Of a DNA stretch of 40,632 nucleotides, positions 16,444 to 24,929 are shown one piece after another. The stretch comes from Rhodanobacter sp. GTDB taxonomy: Bacteria > Pseudomonadota > Gammaproteobacteria > Xanthomonadales > Rhodanobacteraceae. The notes beneath the pieces were generated by a model. The model searched no databases and was not told the DNA's origin. It worked only from the letters and a program-made list of their open reading frames with translations. The stretch covers positions 1 through 40,632 of the forward strand of contig DAIDKO010000001.1 in NCBI GenBank assembly GCA_027450005.1. The letters run 5' to 3'. Every line of letters begins with the position of its first letter. The first letter of the stretch is position 1. Made by a program: the position numbers and the translations under genes.

Positions 16444-17541
16444 TCAGTCCGGCAATGGTTGCCAGCGGCCGCTGGCGAGGCAACGCTGCAGCGCCTCGCG
16501 TGCCGGGGCCAGGTCGATGCGGTGCTCGGCAAGCCACCCCGGGTCGAACAAGGTCTCCGCGTAGCGCACGCCCGGATCGCACAGCAGGCTGACGATGCTG
16601 CCGCGCTCCTCGCGTGCGTGCATGGCCGCGGCCAACTGCAGGCAGGCCACCAGGTTGGTGCCGGAGGAGCCGCCGTAGCGGCGGCCGAGCAGATCTTCGA
16701 GCAGCCACGCGGCGGCGATCGAGGCACTGTCGGGCACCTCGATCACCAGGTCGACCACGTCGAACAGAAAACCCGGCTCGACGCGAGGGCGGCCGATGCC
16801 CTCGATCAGGGTGGGGCGGCTTGCCGGAGCAACGCGGTCGCGCGTGCGCCAGCCTTCGGCGAAGCCACAACCGGTGGGTTCGGCCACGCACAGGCGGGTA
16901 TCTAGGCGGCGGTAGCGCAGGTTGCGGCCGATGGTGGCCGAAGTTCCGCCGGTGCCAGCGCCGCAGACGATCCAAGCCGGTACCGGCTGGGGCTCGCGCG
17001 CCATCTGTTGCAGGATCGACTCGGCGATGTTGTTGTTGCCGCGCCAGTCGGTGGCGCGCTCGGCGAGGCCGAACTGGTCCAGGTGGCAGGCACCCTGCGC
17101 AGCATGTTCGGCGGCGCGTGCGTGCACCTGGGCTGGATCGTCCACCAGGTCGCAGCGGCCGCCCAGCGCCTGCACGTCCCGGATCTTGCGCGGGGCAGTG
17201 CAGGCTGGCATCACTGCGGTGAAAGACAAGTCGAGCAGGCGCGCGAACCAAGCTTCGGATATCGCGGTGCTGCCTGAGGAGGCATCGACCACGGCCTGGC
17301 CTTGGCGCAGGCGGCCGTTGCACAACGCGTAAAGATAGAGCGAGCGGGCAAGCCGGTGCTTCAGGCTGCCGCTGGGATGTGCCGATTCGTCCTTGAAGTA
17401 GAAGTCGATGCCGTCAAAGCCCGGAAAGTTCAGCTTGAGCAGATGAGTATCAGCCGAGCGCGCGGCTTCCTGCGCAAGCGCGTCCAAAGCGCCATGCAGC
17501 CAGCGGCGGGTGCCGTCGCGTAGCGGGGGGATCGCCTTCAA
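16444..17541 (-). CDS. PLP-dependent cysteine synthase/desulfhydrase family enzyme (Cds1-like)
   Basis: 365 residues of fold-type II PLP enzyme. The PLP lysine is in [19 protein letters not shown], the substrate loop is [13 protein letters not shown], and the phosphate-binding Gly-rich loop is [20 protein letters not shown]. The [22 protein letters not shown] segment points to the Cds1-like branch, described as L-cysteine desulfhydrase (H2S, pyruvate, ammonia), rather than CysK. The start appears to be TTG at 17541 (AGGACAGG about 8 bases upstream); no ATG or GTG is open upstream in frame. An FNR-like dyad lies 70 bp upstream. It heads the cluster with ubiD and prephenate dehydrogenase. Supplying sulfide for Fe-S clusters is speculation. 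Confidence 0.82.
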   Translation of the reverse strand: MKAIPPLRDGTRRWLHGALDALAQEAARSADTHLLKLNFPGFDGIDFYFKDESAHPSGSLKHRLARSLYLYALCNGRLRQGQAVVDASSGSTAISEAWFARLLDLSFTAVMPACTAPRKIRDVQALGGRCDLVDDPAQVHARAAEHAAQGACHLDQFGLAERATDWRGNNNIAESILQQMAREPQPVPAWIVCGAGTGGTSATIGRNLRYRRLDTRLCVAEPTGCGFAEGWRTRDRVAPASRPTLIEGIGRPRVEPGFLFDVVDLVIEVPDSASIAAAWLLEDLLGRRYGGSSGTNLVACLQLAAAMHAREERGSIVSLLCDPGVRYAETLFDPGWLAEHRIDLAPAREALQRCLASGRWQPLPD

Positions 17542-17604
17542 GAAAGCCTGTCCTGATGCCCGGGGATGACGGACGGATTCTGCGCGACCGCTGCCGCTGC
17601 GGCC

Positions 17605-17618
17605 CTGACTCGCATCAA
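17605..17618. promoter_or_regulatory. FNR-type dyad in front of the Cds1-like gene
   Basis: CTGAC-TCGC-ATCAA, reading TTGAT-GCGA-GTCAG on the gene strand, with one perfect FNR half-site. The centre is about 70 bp upstream of the TTG start at 17541, in the 156-bp gap between this gene and the sucrose transporter gene, which is transcribed towards it. An intergenic place with no other occupant supports a promoter here. Confidence 0.6.
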
Positions 17619-17697
17619 TTCCGGTGCAGCTGAGCGCAAGTCCGTACGGGGCTGAGCTGCCAGCGCACCCTCAAGCCGCGTGGGCGGGTGCCGAGGA

Positions 17698-19029
17698 CTA
17701 GAGTGCGTTGTCGGGAACGGTGGTGGACCCGCCGGTGGGCTGCATGGTCACGCGTAGTGTCAGCAGCGACGCGCCCAGCAGTGCGGCACCGGCCAGCGAG
17801 ATGACATGTTCCGGATTGCCGCCGAGCCAGTGTTCGTAAAACAGCGGCACGGTGACGATCTGAAGCAACATCGGCAGCACGATAAAGACATTGAAGAGGC
17901 CCATGTAGACGCCGGCACGCGCCGGAGGCACGCAGCTGGCCAGCATGGAGTAAGGGTTGCCCATCATGCTGGCCCAGGCGAGCCCGACCCCGACCATAGG
18001 GAGGAAGAGCAGTCCGCGCGTATGCACGTGCGGCAGCACCAGCATGCCCAGACCGCCCAGCAGCAGCGAGGCCGCATGCAGGCGTCGGGCCCCCCATCGC
18101 CGGGCAAGGATCATCATCGCGAATGCCGCGAGCATGGCGACGAAATTGTAGAAGCCGCCGATCTGCCCGGTGACCAGCACGGCCTGGGTAAAGCCCGGCT
18201 TGGCAGAGTCGGTGGTGTGGTAAAGCGAACGCGCCAGCGACAGCGTTATGTATTCCCAGTAGCAGAACATTGCGTACCATTGCAGCAACATCATCTGCGC
18301 CAGTTGGCGCATGGTCTGGGGCATCTCGCGGATCGCGTCGATCACTTCGGTGAGCGTGGCGCGTAAGCTATGCGGCGTGGCGCGCATGCGCTCAAGCTCG
18401 TCGGGAGCGAGCGGCAACTCCGGCGTGGTCCAGGCCGACCACCCCACACTGACGATCGAACAGAAGGCGCCAATCACGAACGCGACTAGCACCACGTTGG
18501 GTATGCCATGGCTGGTGGTCTGCGAAGCCTGCATGCCCAGCCCCACCAAGATCGACGGTGTGAGGTAGGCGAGGGTCTGCGAGAGCCCAGTGAACGCGCT
18601 CTGCATGAGGTAGCCGGTTGCGTGCTGTGACTGCTCGAGGCGGTCACCGACGAAGGCCCGGTAAGGCTCCATCGTGATGTTGTTGGCCGCATCCAGTATC
18701 CAGAGCAGGCTGGCGGCCACCCAAAGGGCGGGACTCAGCGGCATGGCCAGCAGGCATACGCTGCACAACAATGCACCGACCAGGAAATACGGGGTGCGCC
18801 GACCGAAGCGGCTGGTGGTGCGGTCGCTGAATGCGCCGATCAGCGGCTGTACCACCAGTCCGGTGATCGGCCCCGCCAGCCACAGGTAGGGCAGGGTGGC
18901 GTCGTGGGCACCCAGGTACTTGTAGATCGGGCTCATGTTGCTTTGTTGCAGCCCGAAGCTGAATTGAATACCGAAAAATCCGACATTCATGTTCAGGATT
19001 TGCCAGAAGCCTAGCCTGGGTTTGCGCAT
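17698..19029 (-). CDS. suxC: MFS sucrose transporter (SuxC-like)
   Basis: 443 residues with about 12 membrane segments, of the sucrose/maltose MFS type. Diagnostic parts are [65 protein letters not shown] (with the MFS loop 2-3 motif) and a [22 protein letters not shown] segment. It would import sucrose across the inner membrane. ATG 19029 has AAAGG about 10 bases upstream, and the fructokinase gene ends 5 bp before it. It is the last gene of the sux-like operon. The Xanthomonas SuxC name is given by order and family; the sugar could also be a related disaccharide. Confidence 0.85.
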   Translation of the reverse strand: MRKPRLGFWQILNMNVGFFGIQFSFGLQQSNMSPIYKYLGAHDATLPYLWLAGPITGLVVQPLIGAFSDRTTSRFGRRTPYFLVGALLCSVCLLAMPLSPALWVAASLLWILDAANNITMEPYRAFVGDRLEQSQHATGYLMQSAFTGLSQTLAYLTPSILVGLGMQASQTTSHGIPNVVLVAFVIGAFCSIVSVGWSAWTTPELPLAPDELERMRATPHSLRATLTEVIDAIREMPQTMRQLAQMMLLQWYAMFCYWEYITLSLARSLYHTTDSAKPGFTQAVLVTGQIGGFYNFVAMLAAFAMMILARRWGARRLHAASLLLGGLGMLVLPHVHTRGLLFLPMVGVGLAWASMMGNPYSMLASCVPPARAGVYMGLFNVFIVLPMLLQIVTVPLFYEHWLGGNPEHVISLAGAALLGASLLTLRVTMQPTGGSTTVPDNAL

Positions 19030-19034
19030 GGCGG

Positions 19035-20057
19035 TTACCTTTCTAAAGAGCCCAGAGCTGCAGCGACCGGGGCATCGGCCAGCGGCACCGGTGCGTCCAT
19101 CCGCCATCGATCGTAGAAACCGGGTTCGTCGGGCAAGGCTCCGCGCAGGCCGCAGATCGACGCGGCAAAAGCCGTGGCACGGGGCAACAGTTCCTCCAAA
19201 CCGAGGCCGAGCATCAATTGCGCCAGGGCCATGGCAGAGAAGGCATCCCCTGCACCCACCGTGTCAACCAGCCGCGTTACTGGTGCAGCCGGCGACGAGG
19301 CGATGCATTCGCCGTCGCCATTCCAGGCAGTGGCCCCCAGCGCACCGTGGGTGACCAGCAGCCCCTCCACGCCGAGGCCGCGCAGCAGCGTGCGAAGGGC
19401 GGTGCTGCGCTCGCCGATATGAGGCCGGCCCGTTCCGGCCACGCAAGGGAGGTCGGACCAGGCAAGCAACTGCATCTGCTCCTCGTCGCTGACCTTGAGG
19501 ATGGTGGTGCCGCGCAAGGCATCGAGGACATCGGCCGGCGCTGTGCCGGCGTCGCGCCAGTTCAGGTCAACGTAGCTGCGATGCGCCAGGTTGGCGCGCA
19601 ACTTCGTCAGGCTGGCACGCGGTGCCGGCGAACGGAGCACCAGTGTGCCGGAATACAGCCAAGTGCTGCGCCCCCCCGCGTAGCGCGCGGCGGACGCGCA
19701 TGCGTCGTCGACGTCGATGTGGTCGTAGGCCTGGTCTTGAGGGATCCGGAAATGGTGCCCGCCGGCATCCTCGACGACTTCGACGCGTCCGGTCGACCGG
19801 CTGCGATCGAGCTGCAGTCCAGCCAGCGAGAGCCCCGTGCGCTCGGCTGCCAAGCGCAGGTATTGCGCCTCCTCGTCATGCCCCAGACGCGAGATCAGGT
19901 GTGGCCTCATGCCGAGCCCGGCTAGGTGCATGGCCACGTTGAACGGTGCGCCGCCCGGCACCAGACGATCACGGAGCACATCCACCAGCATTTCGCCTAA
20001 CACGACACAGCGCGGTTCGTCCACGCTGGACGGCACGCGTATATCAAATAGCGTCAT
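19035..20057 (-). CDS. PfkB-family fructokinase
   Basis: 340-residue ribokinase/PfkB-type sugar kinase. The N-terminal CVVLGEMLVDVL and GGAPFNVAMHLAGLG (sugar-binding Gly-Gly and Asn), and the C-terminal VDTVGAGDAFSAMALAQ with the catalytic Asp, define the family. It would phosphorylate the fructose released from sucrose by amylosucrase. ATG 20057 is preceded by GGAGGG at good distance, and it overlaps the amylosucrase stop by four bases. Fructose as substrate is inferred from the operon. Confidence 0.88.
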   Translation of the reverse strand: MTLFDIRVPSSVDEPRCVVLGEMLVDVLRDRLVPGGAPFNVAMHLAGLGMRPHLISRLGHDEEAQYLRLAAERTGLSLAGLQLDRSRSTGRVEVVEDAGGHHFRIPQDQAYDHIDVDDACASAARYAGGRSTWLYSGTLVLRSPAPRASLTKLRANLAHRSYVDLNWRDAGTAPADVLDALRGTTILKVSDEEQMQLLAWSDLPCVAGTGRPHIGERSTALRTLLRGLGVEGLLVTHGALGATAWNGDGECIASSPAAPVTRLVDTVGAGDAFSAMALAQLMLGLGLEELLPRATAFAASICGLRGALPDEPGFYDRWRMDAPVPLADAPVAAALGSLER

Positions 20058-21982
20058 GTGCGTACCCTCCAGCTCATCGACCACGGTGGCAACCGGACTG
20101 CACCCGCCCTATCCGTTGGCGGGGCACCGGTGGTATCGAGCAGCGTCGTCCAGCCATCGGTTGCCTGCAGCGAACGCCAATCGAAGGTTTCTTCGTTGCT
20201 GCCAAGATTGAATACCGCCACCAGCTGTTCGCCCCGGCCGAGCGTCAGCAGCGTGGGATGATCCGGTCCGATCGACTTGGGCATGGCATGCGGATCGAAC
20301 GCAGGATGCCTCCGCGCGGCCACCAAGCGGGCGAGGCTGGCCCAGCTTTGGAATGTGGCGGTGGATTCGTCCGCGAGCCGGCGTGCTGCACGACAGGAAT
20401 CGAACCAGGGGCGCTGCAGCCAGCGTCCATCGAGTACGAGGCGTGCCGAATCCGCCGCGGCGTCGTTGTTGGGCTGGGCCAGTTCGTCACCCATGTAGAT
20501 CAGCGGGATGGCACCGCTGAAGAAGGCCAGGCCGTAGACCAACGAGAAGCGGCGCATGGCGGCGGCATCCACTGCAGCACCCTCGGGCGGCAGCAGGCCG
20601 ACAAGGGCGGCCGTCATACCGTTGGTGCCGTGCAGGTCGGCGCCGTCGGCGGTCTGGAACGGCATGCCGTGCCCGAAACTGCCGGGGCGTCGTCCTTCTA
20701 GTCGCGCTGCGGCTTCGCCGATGCGTGTCCGGAAATCACCGCCGGTCGCCTCCACGTCCGGACGCAGCACGCTCCAGACAATGTCGTCATGGCAGCGCAC
20801 ATAGCTCATCCAGCCAGAGTGCTCAGGCACATCGGGAGCGGTGTCGTACTGCCGACGTAACAGCGTGGCAGTGCCTTCGGCCAGGCTGGCCCATCCGGCC
20901 GCCATCCGGCCGCTGTCATAGGCGAGATGACATTCGTGGCCACGGCCCGCGTCTTCGCCGAAATACGGCGCTAGCTCCGCCGCAGGAACAATCGCCTCGG
21001 CCTTCAGCAACACGGCGGGTGCGACCAGGTCCACGATGGCGCGCAGCGCCCGCAGGATCAGGTGTACCTCGGGCTGGTTGGTGCAGCTCGTACCCAGGCG
21101 CTTCCACAGGTAGGGCGCTGAATCGAGCCGGAACACTTCCACGCCACGATTGGCCAGGCGCAGCAGGGTGGTGGCGATGGCCGCGAATACGGCCGGGTTG
21201 GCGTAGTTCAGGTCCCACTGGAAAGGATAGAAGGTGGTCCACACCCAGCCGTCCAGCGCCGGGACGTGGCTGAAATTGCCCGGTGCCGCCTGCGGAAACA
21301 CCTGGCCGAGCGACTGTTCGTAGCGGTCCGGCAGGCTTCGGTCGGGAAACAGATGGAAGAACGCTCGGTATTCCGGATCGCCCCGCAGCGCGGCCCGTGC
21401 CCAGGGGTGCTCGTCGGCGACGTGGTTGAGCACGAGGTCGGCGCACAGGCTGATGCCGGCCTCGCGCAGTGCCCCGGTCAATGCCTCCAGGTCGTCCATG
21501 GTGCCCAGCGCCGGATCGACTTGATCGAAGTCCGCTACGGCAAAACCGCCGTCGCTGTCGCCGTTGCGAGCGCGGAGGAACGGCAGGAGATGGAGATAAC
21601 CGACACCGAGCTCTTTCAAATATCCGATGCGCGAAGTCACGCCGCATAGGTCGCCACCGAAGCGATCGACGTAGGCGCAGTAGCCGACCAGCTTGGCGTC
21701 GATGAACCAGCCGGGTGCGTCCTCGCGTCGACAGTCCATTGCCCGCAAGGGCTCGGGACGCGTACCTGCCAGCGTCCCGAGCTCGCGGCACAGGGTTGTC
21801 AGCCAGGCGCCGAACTGCGGCTGGTCGCCGTAGAGCTCGTCCAGCGTCTGCAGCAGCCTGGCGCCGCAGCGTGCGTAGCGTCTTTCCAGCGATGCGCGCA
21901 GGCTGGGGCCTGCGGCATCGAGCACGCTGTTAAGGGCCGCCGACGCCCAGCGCCGTGACGCAGTGGTATCAGCGTGACTCAC
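20054..21982 (-). CDS. suxB: Amylosucrase (GH13), SuxB-like
   Basis: 642 residues, close to the 636 of Neisseria amylosucrase. The enzyme splits sucrose and builds alpha-1,4-glucan, releasing fructose. GH13 active-site parts are visible: ADLVLNHVADEHPW, the nucleophile Asp in VEVFRLDSAPYLWK, the acid/base Glu in LLKAEAIVP, and the third carboxylate in YVRCHDDIVW. IPLIYMGDELAQPNND and a beta-sandwich C-terminal domain follow. The start GTG 21982 overlaps the receptor gene stop by four bases; the much longer upstream open frame is only overlap with the receptor gene. No signal peptide is visible, so it should be cytoplasmic. Confidence 0.93.
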   Translation of the reverse strand: MSHADTTASRRWASAALNSVLDAAGPSLRASLERRYARCGARLLQTLDELYGDQPQFGAWLTTLCRELGTLAGTRPEPLRAMDCRREDAPGWFIDAKLVGYCAYVDRFGGDLCGVTSRIGYLKELGVGYLHLLPFLRARNGDSDGGFAVADFDQVDPALGTMDDLEALTGALREAGISLCADLVLNHVADEHPWARAALRGDPEYRAFFHLFPDRSLPDRYEQSLGQVFPQAAPGNFSHVPALDGWVWTTFYPFQWDLNYANPAVFAAIATTLLRLANRGVEVFRLDSAPYLWKRLGTSCTNQPEVHLILRALRAIVDLVAPAVLLKAEAIVPAAELAPYFGEDAGRGHECHLAYDSGRMAAGWASLAEGTATLLRRQYDTAPDVPEHSGWMSYVRCHDDIVWSVLRPDVEATGGDFRTRIGEAAARLEGRRPGSFGHGMPFQTADGADLHGTNGMTAALVGLLPPEGAAVDAAAMRRFSLVYGLAFFSGAIPLIYMGDELAQPNNDAAADSARLVLDGRWLQRPWFDSCRAARRLADESTATFQSWASLARLVAARRHPAFDPHAMPKSIGPDHPTLLTLGRGEQLVAVFNLGSNEETFDWRSLQATDGWTTLLDTTGAPPTDRAGAVRLPPWSMSWRVRT

Positions 21983-24525
21983 AGGTGGTACTGCCAGGTC
22001 GCATAGATGGTCCGGCCGAGAATCGAGCGGGCCGTGTTGATGCCACTGGCCGTTACCGATTGAGGACTCTGGTCGATCTCGGTGAGGCCGATGCTGTTGA
22101 ACAGGTTGTCCACGTTGAGCGATACCGTCATGCGATCGTTGATGTCGTAGCTGGCATAGGCGTTGACCTGGGTGTAGCTGGGCATCACCAGGCCATTCGG
22201 ATCGGATGCATAGGACTTGGTCGTGCCGATCAGCGTGGCACCCACGTTGAGGGAGCCTCGCTCGTAGCTCGGGGTGAGCTGATAGATCCAGTTGGCCTGG
22301 CGTTGCGGCACGTTGCCGACGTCGGCGGGCGTAATCGCGTCGGAGACAATGCGCGAGTGCGTGTAAGTCGCGCCGCCCATCAGCGAGAAGTGGCCGTAGT
22401 TGAAGGAGCCTTCGAACTCCACGCCGCGCGAGTGGTACTGGCGGCTTATCAGCTGTTGGGTGTGGGAAGTCACGTCCTGGTTCTGTTCCTGCGTGCGCGC
22501 CATGAAGCCGGTGACGAACAGGCTGGTGTGCTCGGTCGTCCACTTCACGCCGCCCTCGTACTGCTTCACCACATTCACACCCACGCCCTGCGCCACGCTG
22601 CCGTCGGTGTTGATGCCACCACCGAACAGAAGGCGATCGGCGTTGAAGCGCGCGCCGCTGCTGGCACGCGCGAACAGGGCCAGATCGCTGCTCAGCGAGT
22701 AATTGGCGCCGAACGAATATTCCAGATGGCTCTTGGTGTAGTTCACCGGCAGGGTGGAGCCGATGCCGTACACCGGCACGGACTGTTCCGGTGCCTGGAT
22801 CACGCCGTCCCCGTTCACGTCGACCGCTGCGGTCTGGTTCGCAGCCGCGTAGTGACCCCGGGCATTGATATGGTCGAAGCGCAGGCCACCATCGAAACGC
22901 CAGCGTCCAGGCTGCCAGGTCAGCGAGAGGTAGGGCGCGTCCATCTTGTATTTGACGTGGTAGTAGCGCGTGCAGCAGTTGCCGAACAGCGGCTCACCGT
23001 AGGCGACTAGGCCGTTGCTGGTTAGCGGCTGGCCGCCAGCGTTGTACACGTCGAGTAGCGCCGAATCCCTGCCTTGCACCGTTTGCAGGTAGGTGTTCCA
23101 GTGCCAGTCCTGCACGATGTCCTGCTGCGAGTGGTAGTAGCCCAACTGCAGCGTGGCGGGACCGTTGCCGGTGTCGAAGTCGCGCGACAGCGTGATGTTG
23201 TTGGTCGCGTTGTCCATGTTCGGCAGCGATACGTTGAACAGGATGGTTTCCGAGGCCAGTCCATTCCCGGCGAGTGCGGCGGGGTTGGCGATCCGCTGCC
23301 CGGCCATCGCCCCACTGGCGTATGCCAGGGTGGCGCCCGTCCCGCCGATGCTCTGTGCCAGCGCGGCGGCGGTCCCCACATTCGCGGGATAGGGACCGAC
23401 GAAGCTGCCGGAGTTGGACGCGATGCGGAAGCGTTCGTGCAGCGTCCAGTCGTTGCCCAGCGTGAACTTGCCTTCGCCGCCGATGGCCTTGACCTTGGAG
23501 GTGTAGCCGTTGCGGATATTCGTATGCATGGGCTGGCCCGAGGCATTCAGTGCCGTGTCGCTGGTGAAATAGGGCGACTGAAGCACGCCATCCTGTACGC
23601 TGAAGCCGGGGATCGAGCCCACGTGCGGGTTGCCGTTGCTGCCGCTGATCAACACCGGTACCGGCAGGTATACCGGGTCGTGGGTGTTGGTGTACTGCAG
23701 GTTCAGGCGCAGGAAGCCACCGTCGATGTCGTGGGTGATGTTGCCCATCAGTTGGCCACCCGAGGACGAGGTGTAATCCGTGCTCTTCTGGCCCTGACCG
23801 TGCTGGACGAAGCCGCCGAAATGGAAGCGGGTGTCATTTGACAACGCATTGCCGTAGTCAAAGTCCAGCCGTTGGTCGTCGTAGCCGCCGAGGCCAGTGG
23901 TGACGCCGATGGTGCCGCCGGGATTGCTGCCGTCCTTGGTGATGAAGTTGACGATGGCGCCTGGCGCATTGCTGGCGAACACCGAGGATGATCCGCCGCG
24001 CACTACTTCCACGTGGTCGATGTTGTAGTCCGTGCGCAGGAAGGTGTCCGGCGTAGCAAAGGCAGTATCACCGAATTCAAACACCGGCATGCCATCCACC
24101 TGGAACTGCACGAACTTGCTGCCGCCGGAGGCGACCGGCAGGCCGCGCACCGAGATGTTGGCATTGCCGGCGCCGCCTGAGGATTCGGCGCGGATACCGG
24201 GGATGTTGCGCAGCAGGTCGGCCGCATTCTGCGCGCCACTGGACTGGATCTGGTCGGCGCCGAAGGTACTCACGGAAATGCTGGAGTTCATCTCGGTGGT
24301 TGCAACCGGGGAGCCGGTCACGACCACCTTGGACAGATCAAGCGCGTTCTTCTTGCTGGGCTTCTTCGCAACTGTAGCGGTCGCCGCATGGGTATCCTGG
24401 GCCGCCGCGGTCATGGCGTGGTCGGCGCCCCGTGCGGGATGGGCGTGCAGCTGAAACGTTGCAGCGCAGGCCAATGCTATCGCCATGGCCAGTGTGTTGC
24501 GATGAAAGCCAAACATCGTTCGCAT
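21979..24525 (-). CDS. suxA: TonB-dependent outer membrane receptor, SuxA-like
   Basis: 848 residues. A signal peptide (MRTMFGFHRNTLAMAIALAC...) precedes an N-terminal region and the plug domain: LDLSKVVVTGSPVATTEMN, then DLLRNIPGIRAE, NISVRGLPVASGG, DGMPVFEFGD and HVEVVRGGSSSVFASNAPGAIVNF. The rest is a beta-barrel ending GRTIYATWQYHL. It would carry sucrose across the outer membrane with TonB-ExbBD energy. ATG 24525 has GGGGAGAG upstream. In Xanthomonas the sucrose receptor SuxA sits with SuxB, SuxC and SuxR as here. The 404-bp upstream region holds the operator sites. Confidence 0.9.
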   Translation of the reverse strand: MRTMFGFHRNTLAMAIALACAATFQLHAHPARGADHAMTAAAQDTHAATATVAKKPSKKNALDLSKVVVTGSPVATTEMNSSISVSTFGADQIQSSGAQNAADLLRNIPGIRAESSGGAGNANISVRGLPVASGGSKFVQFQVDGMPVFEFGDTAFATPDTFLRTDYNIDHVEVVRGGSSSVFASNAPGAIVNFITKDGSNPGGTIGVTTGLGGYDDQRLDFDYGNALSNDTRFHFGGFVQHGQGQKSTDYTSSSGGQLMGNITHDIDGGFLRLNLQYTNTHDPVYLPVPVLISGSNGNPHVGSIPGFSVQDGVLQSPYFTSDTALNASGQPMHTNIRNGYTSKVKAIGGEGKFTLGNDWTLHERFRIASNSGSFVGPYPANVGTAAALAQSIGGTGATLAYASGAMAGQRIANPAALAGNGLASETILFNVSLPNMDNATNNITLSRDFDTGNGPATLQLGYYHSQQDIVQDWHWNTYLQTVQGRDSALLDVYNAGGQPLTSNGLVAYGEPLFGNCCTRYYHVKYKMDAPYLSLTWQPGRWRFDGGLRFDHINARGHYAAANQTAAVDVNGDGVIQAPEQSVPVYGIGSTLPVNYTKSHLEYSFGANYSLSSDLALFARASSGARFNADRLLFGGGINTDGSVAQGVGVNVVKQYEGGVKWTTEHTSLFVTGFMARTQEQNQDVTSHTQQLISRQYHSRGVEFEGSFNYGHFSLMGGATYTHSRIVSDAITPADVGNVPQRQANWIYQLTPSYERGSLNVGATLIGTTKSYASDPNGLVMPSYTQVNAYASYDINDRMTVSLNVDNLFNSIGLTEIDQSPQSVTASGINTARSILGRTIYATWQYHL

Positions 24526-24667
24526 GTTTTCTCTCCCCAATGACGTTGATCCCGGGCTGTCTATGCGCCGGCGCGAAGTTCTTGGTTTGTTTCCGGCTTC
24601 CGCGGTGCTGTCGGTGTTGTCACCAGACTGCTGCCGCGGCGAGTCGGTGTCGTTATTGTGCGTTCTA

Positions 24668-24681
24668 TGCAAACGTTTGCA
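24668..24681. promoter_or_regulatory. LacI-family operator, perfect 14-bp palindrome
   Basis: TGCAAACGTTTGCA is a perfect palindrome with the central CG typical of LacI/GalR-family operators. It lies about 150 bp upstream of the receptor ATG (24525), between that gene and the LacI-type repressor gene. It is the obvious candidate site for the local repressor. Confidence 0.8.
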
Positions 24682-24704
24682 ATGTGCGGTGCATCATATT
24701 TTTC

Positions 24705-24720
24705 TAGTTTATATAAACTA
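24705..24720. repeat. AT-rich perfect 16-bp palindrome
   Basis: TAGTTTATATAAACTA reads the same on both strands. It lies between the two LacI-type operators in an unusually AT-rich stretch (about 24690-24780) within a GC-rich window. It may be part of the receptor promoter or a second regulator site; no assignment is possible. Confidence 0.5.
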
Positions 24721-24757
24721 TTGTAGCAATTGCCTTTTTTTTGCTTTATATGAATTT

Positions 24758-24771
24758 TGCCAACGATTGCT
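24758..24771. promoter_or_regulatory. Second, weaker LacI-type operator
   Basis: TGCCAACGATTGCT agrees with the perfect operator at 24668 in 11 of 14 positions and keeps the central CG. The two centres are 90 bp apart, which would allow a DNA loop by a tetrameric repressor or separate control of two start points. Inferred from similarity only. Confidence 0.5.
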
Positions 24772-24929
24772 TTTAAGGCTGATGTGGCGCGCCGCTTGGT
24801 TTGCAGGCACGGTAAACGCCCATGCCTTGCCGGCATCGGCGTCCGTGGAGCCGGGAGGGGTTGCCTGCAAGGCAGCGAAATTCGGGTGGTGTGGTTCTGT
24901 CCGGCGAAAGCTGGCTACACGAAAGTCGG

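Noticed and set aside
21983..22543. An extended N-terminus for the amylosucrase.
   Set aside because: It overlaps the receptor gene's beta-barrel end in another frame; from GTG 21982 the protein already has the normal family length.
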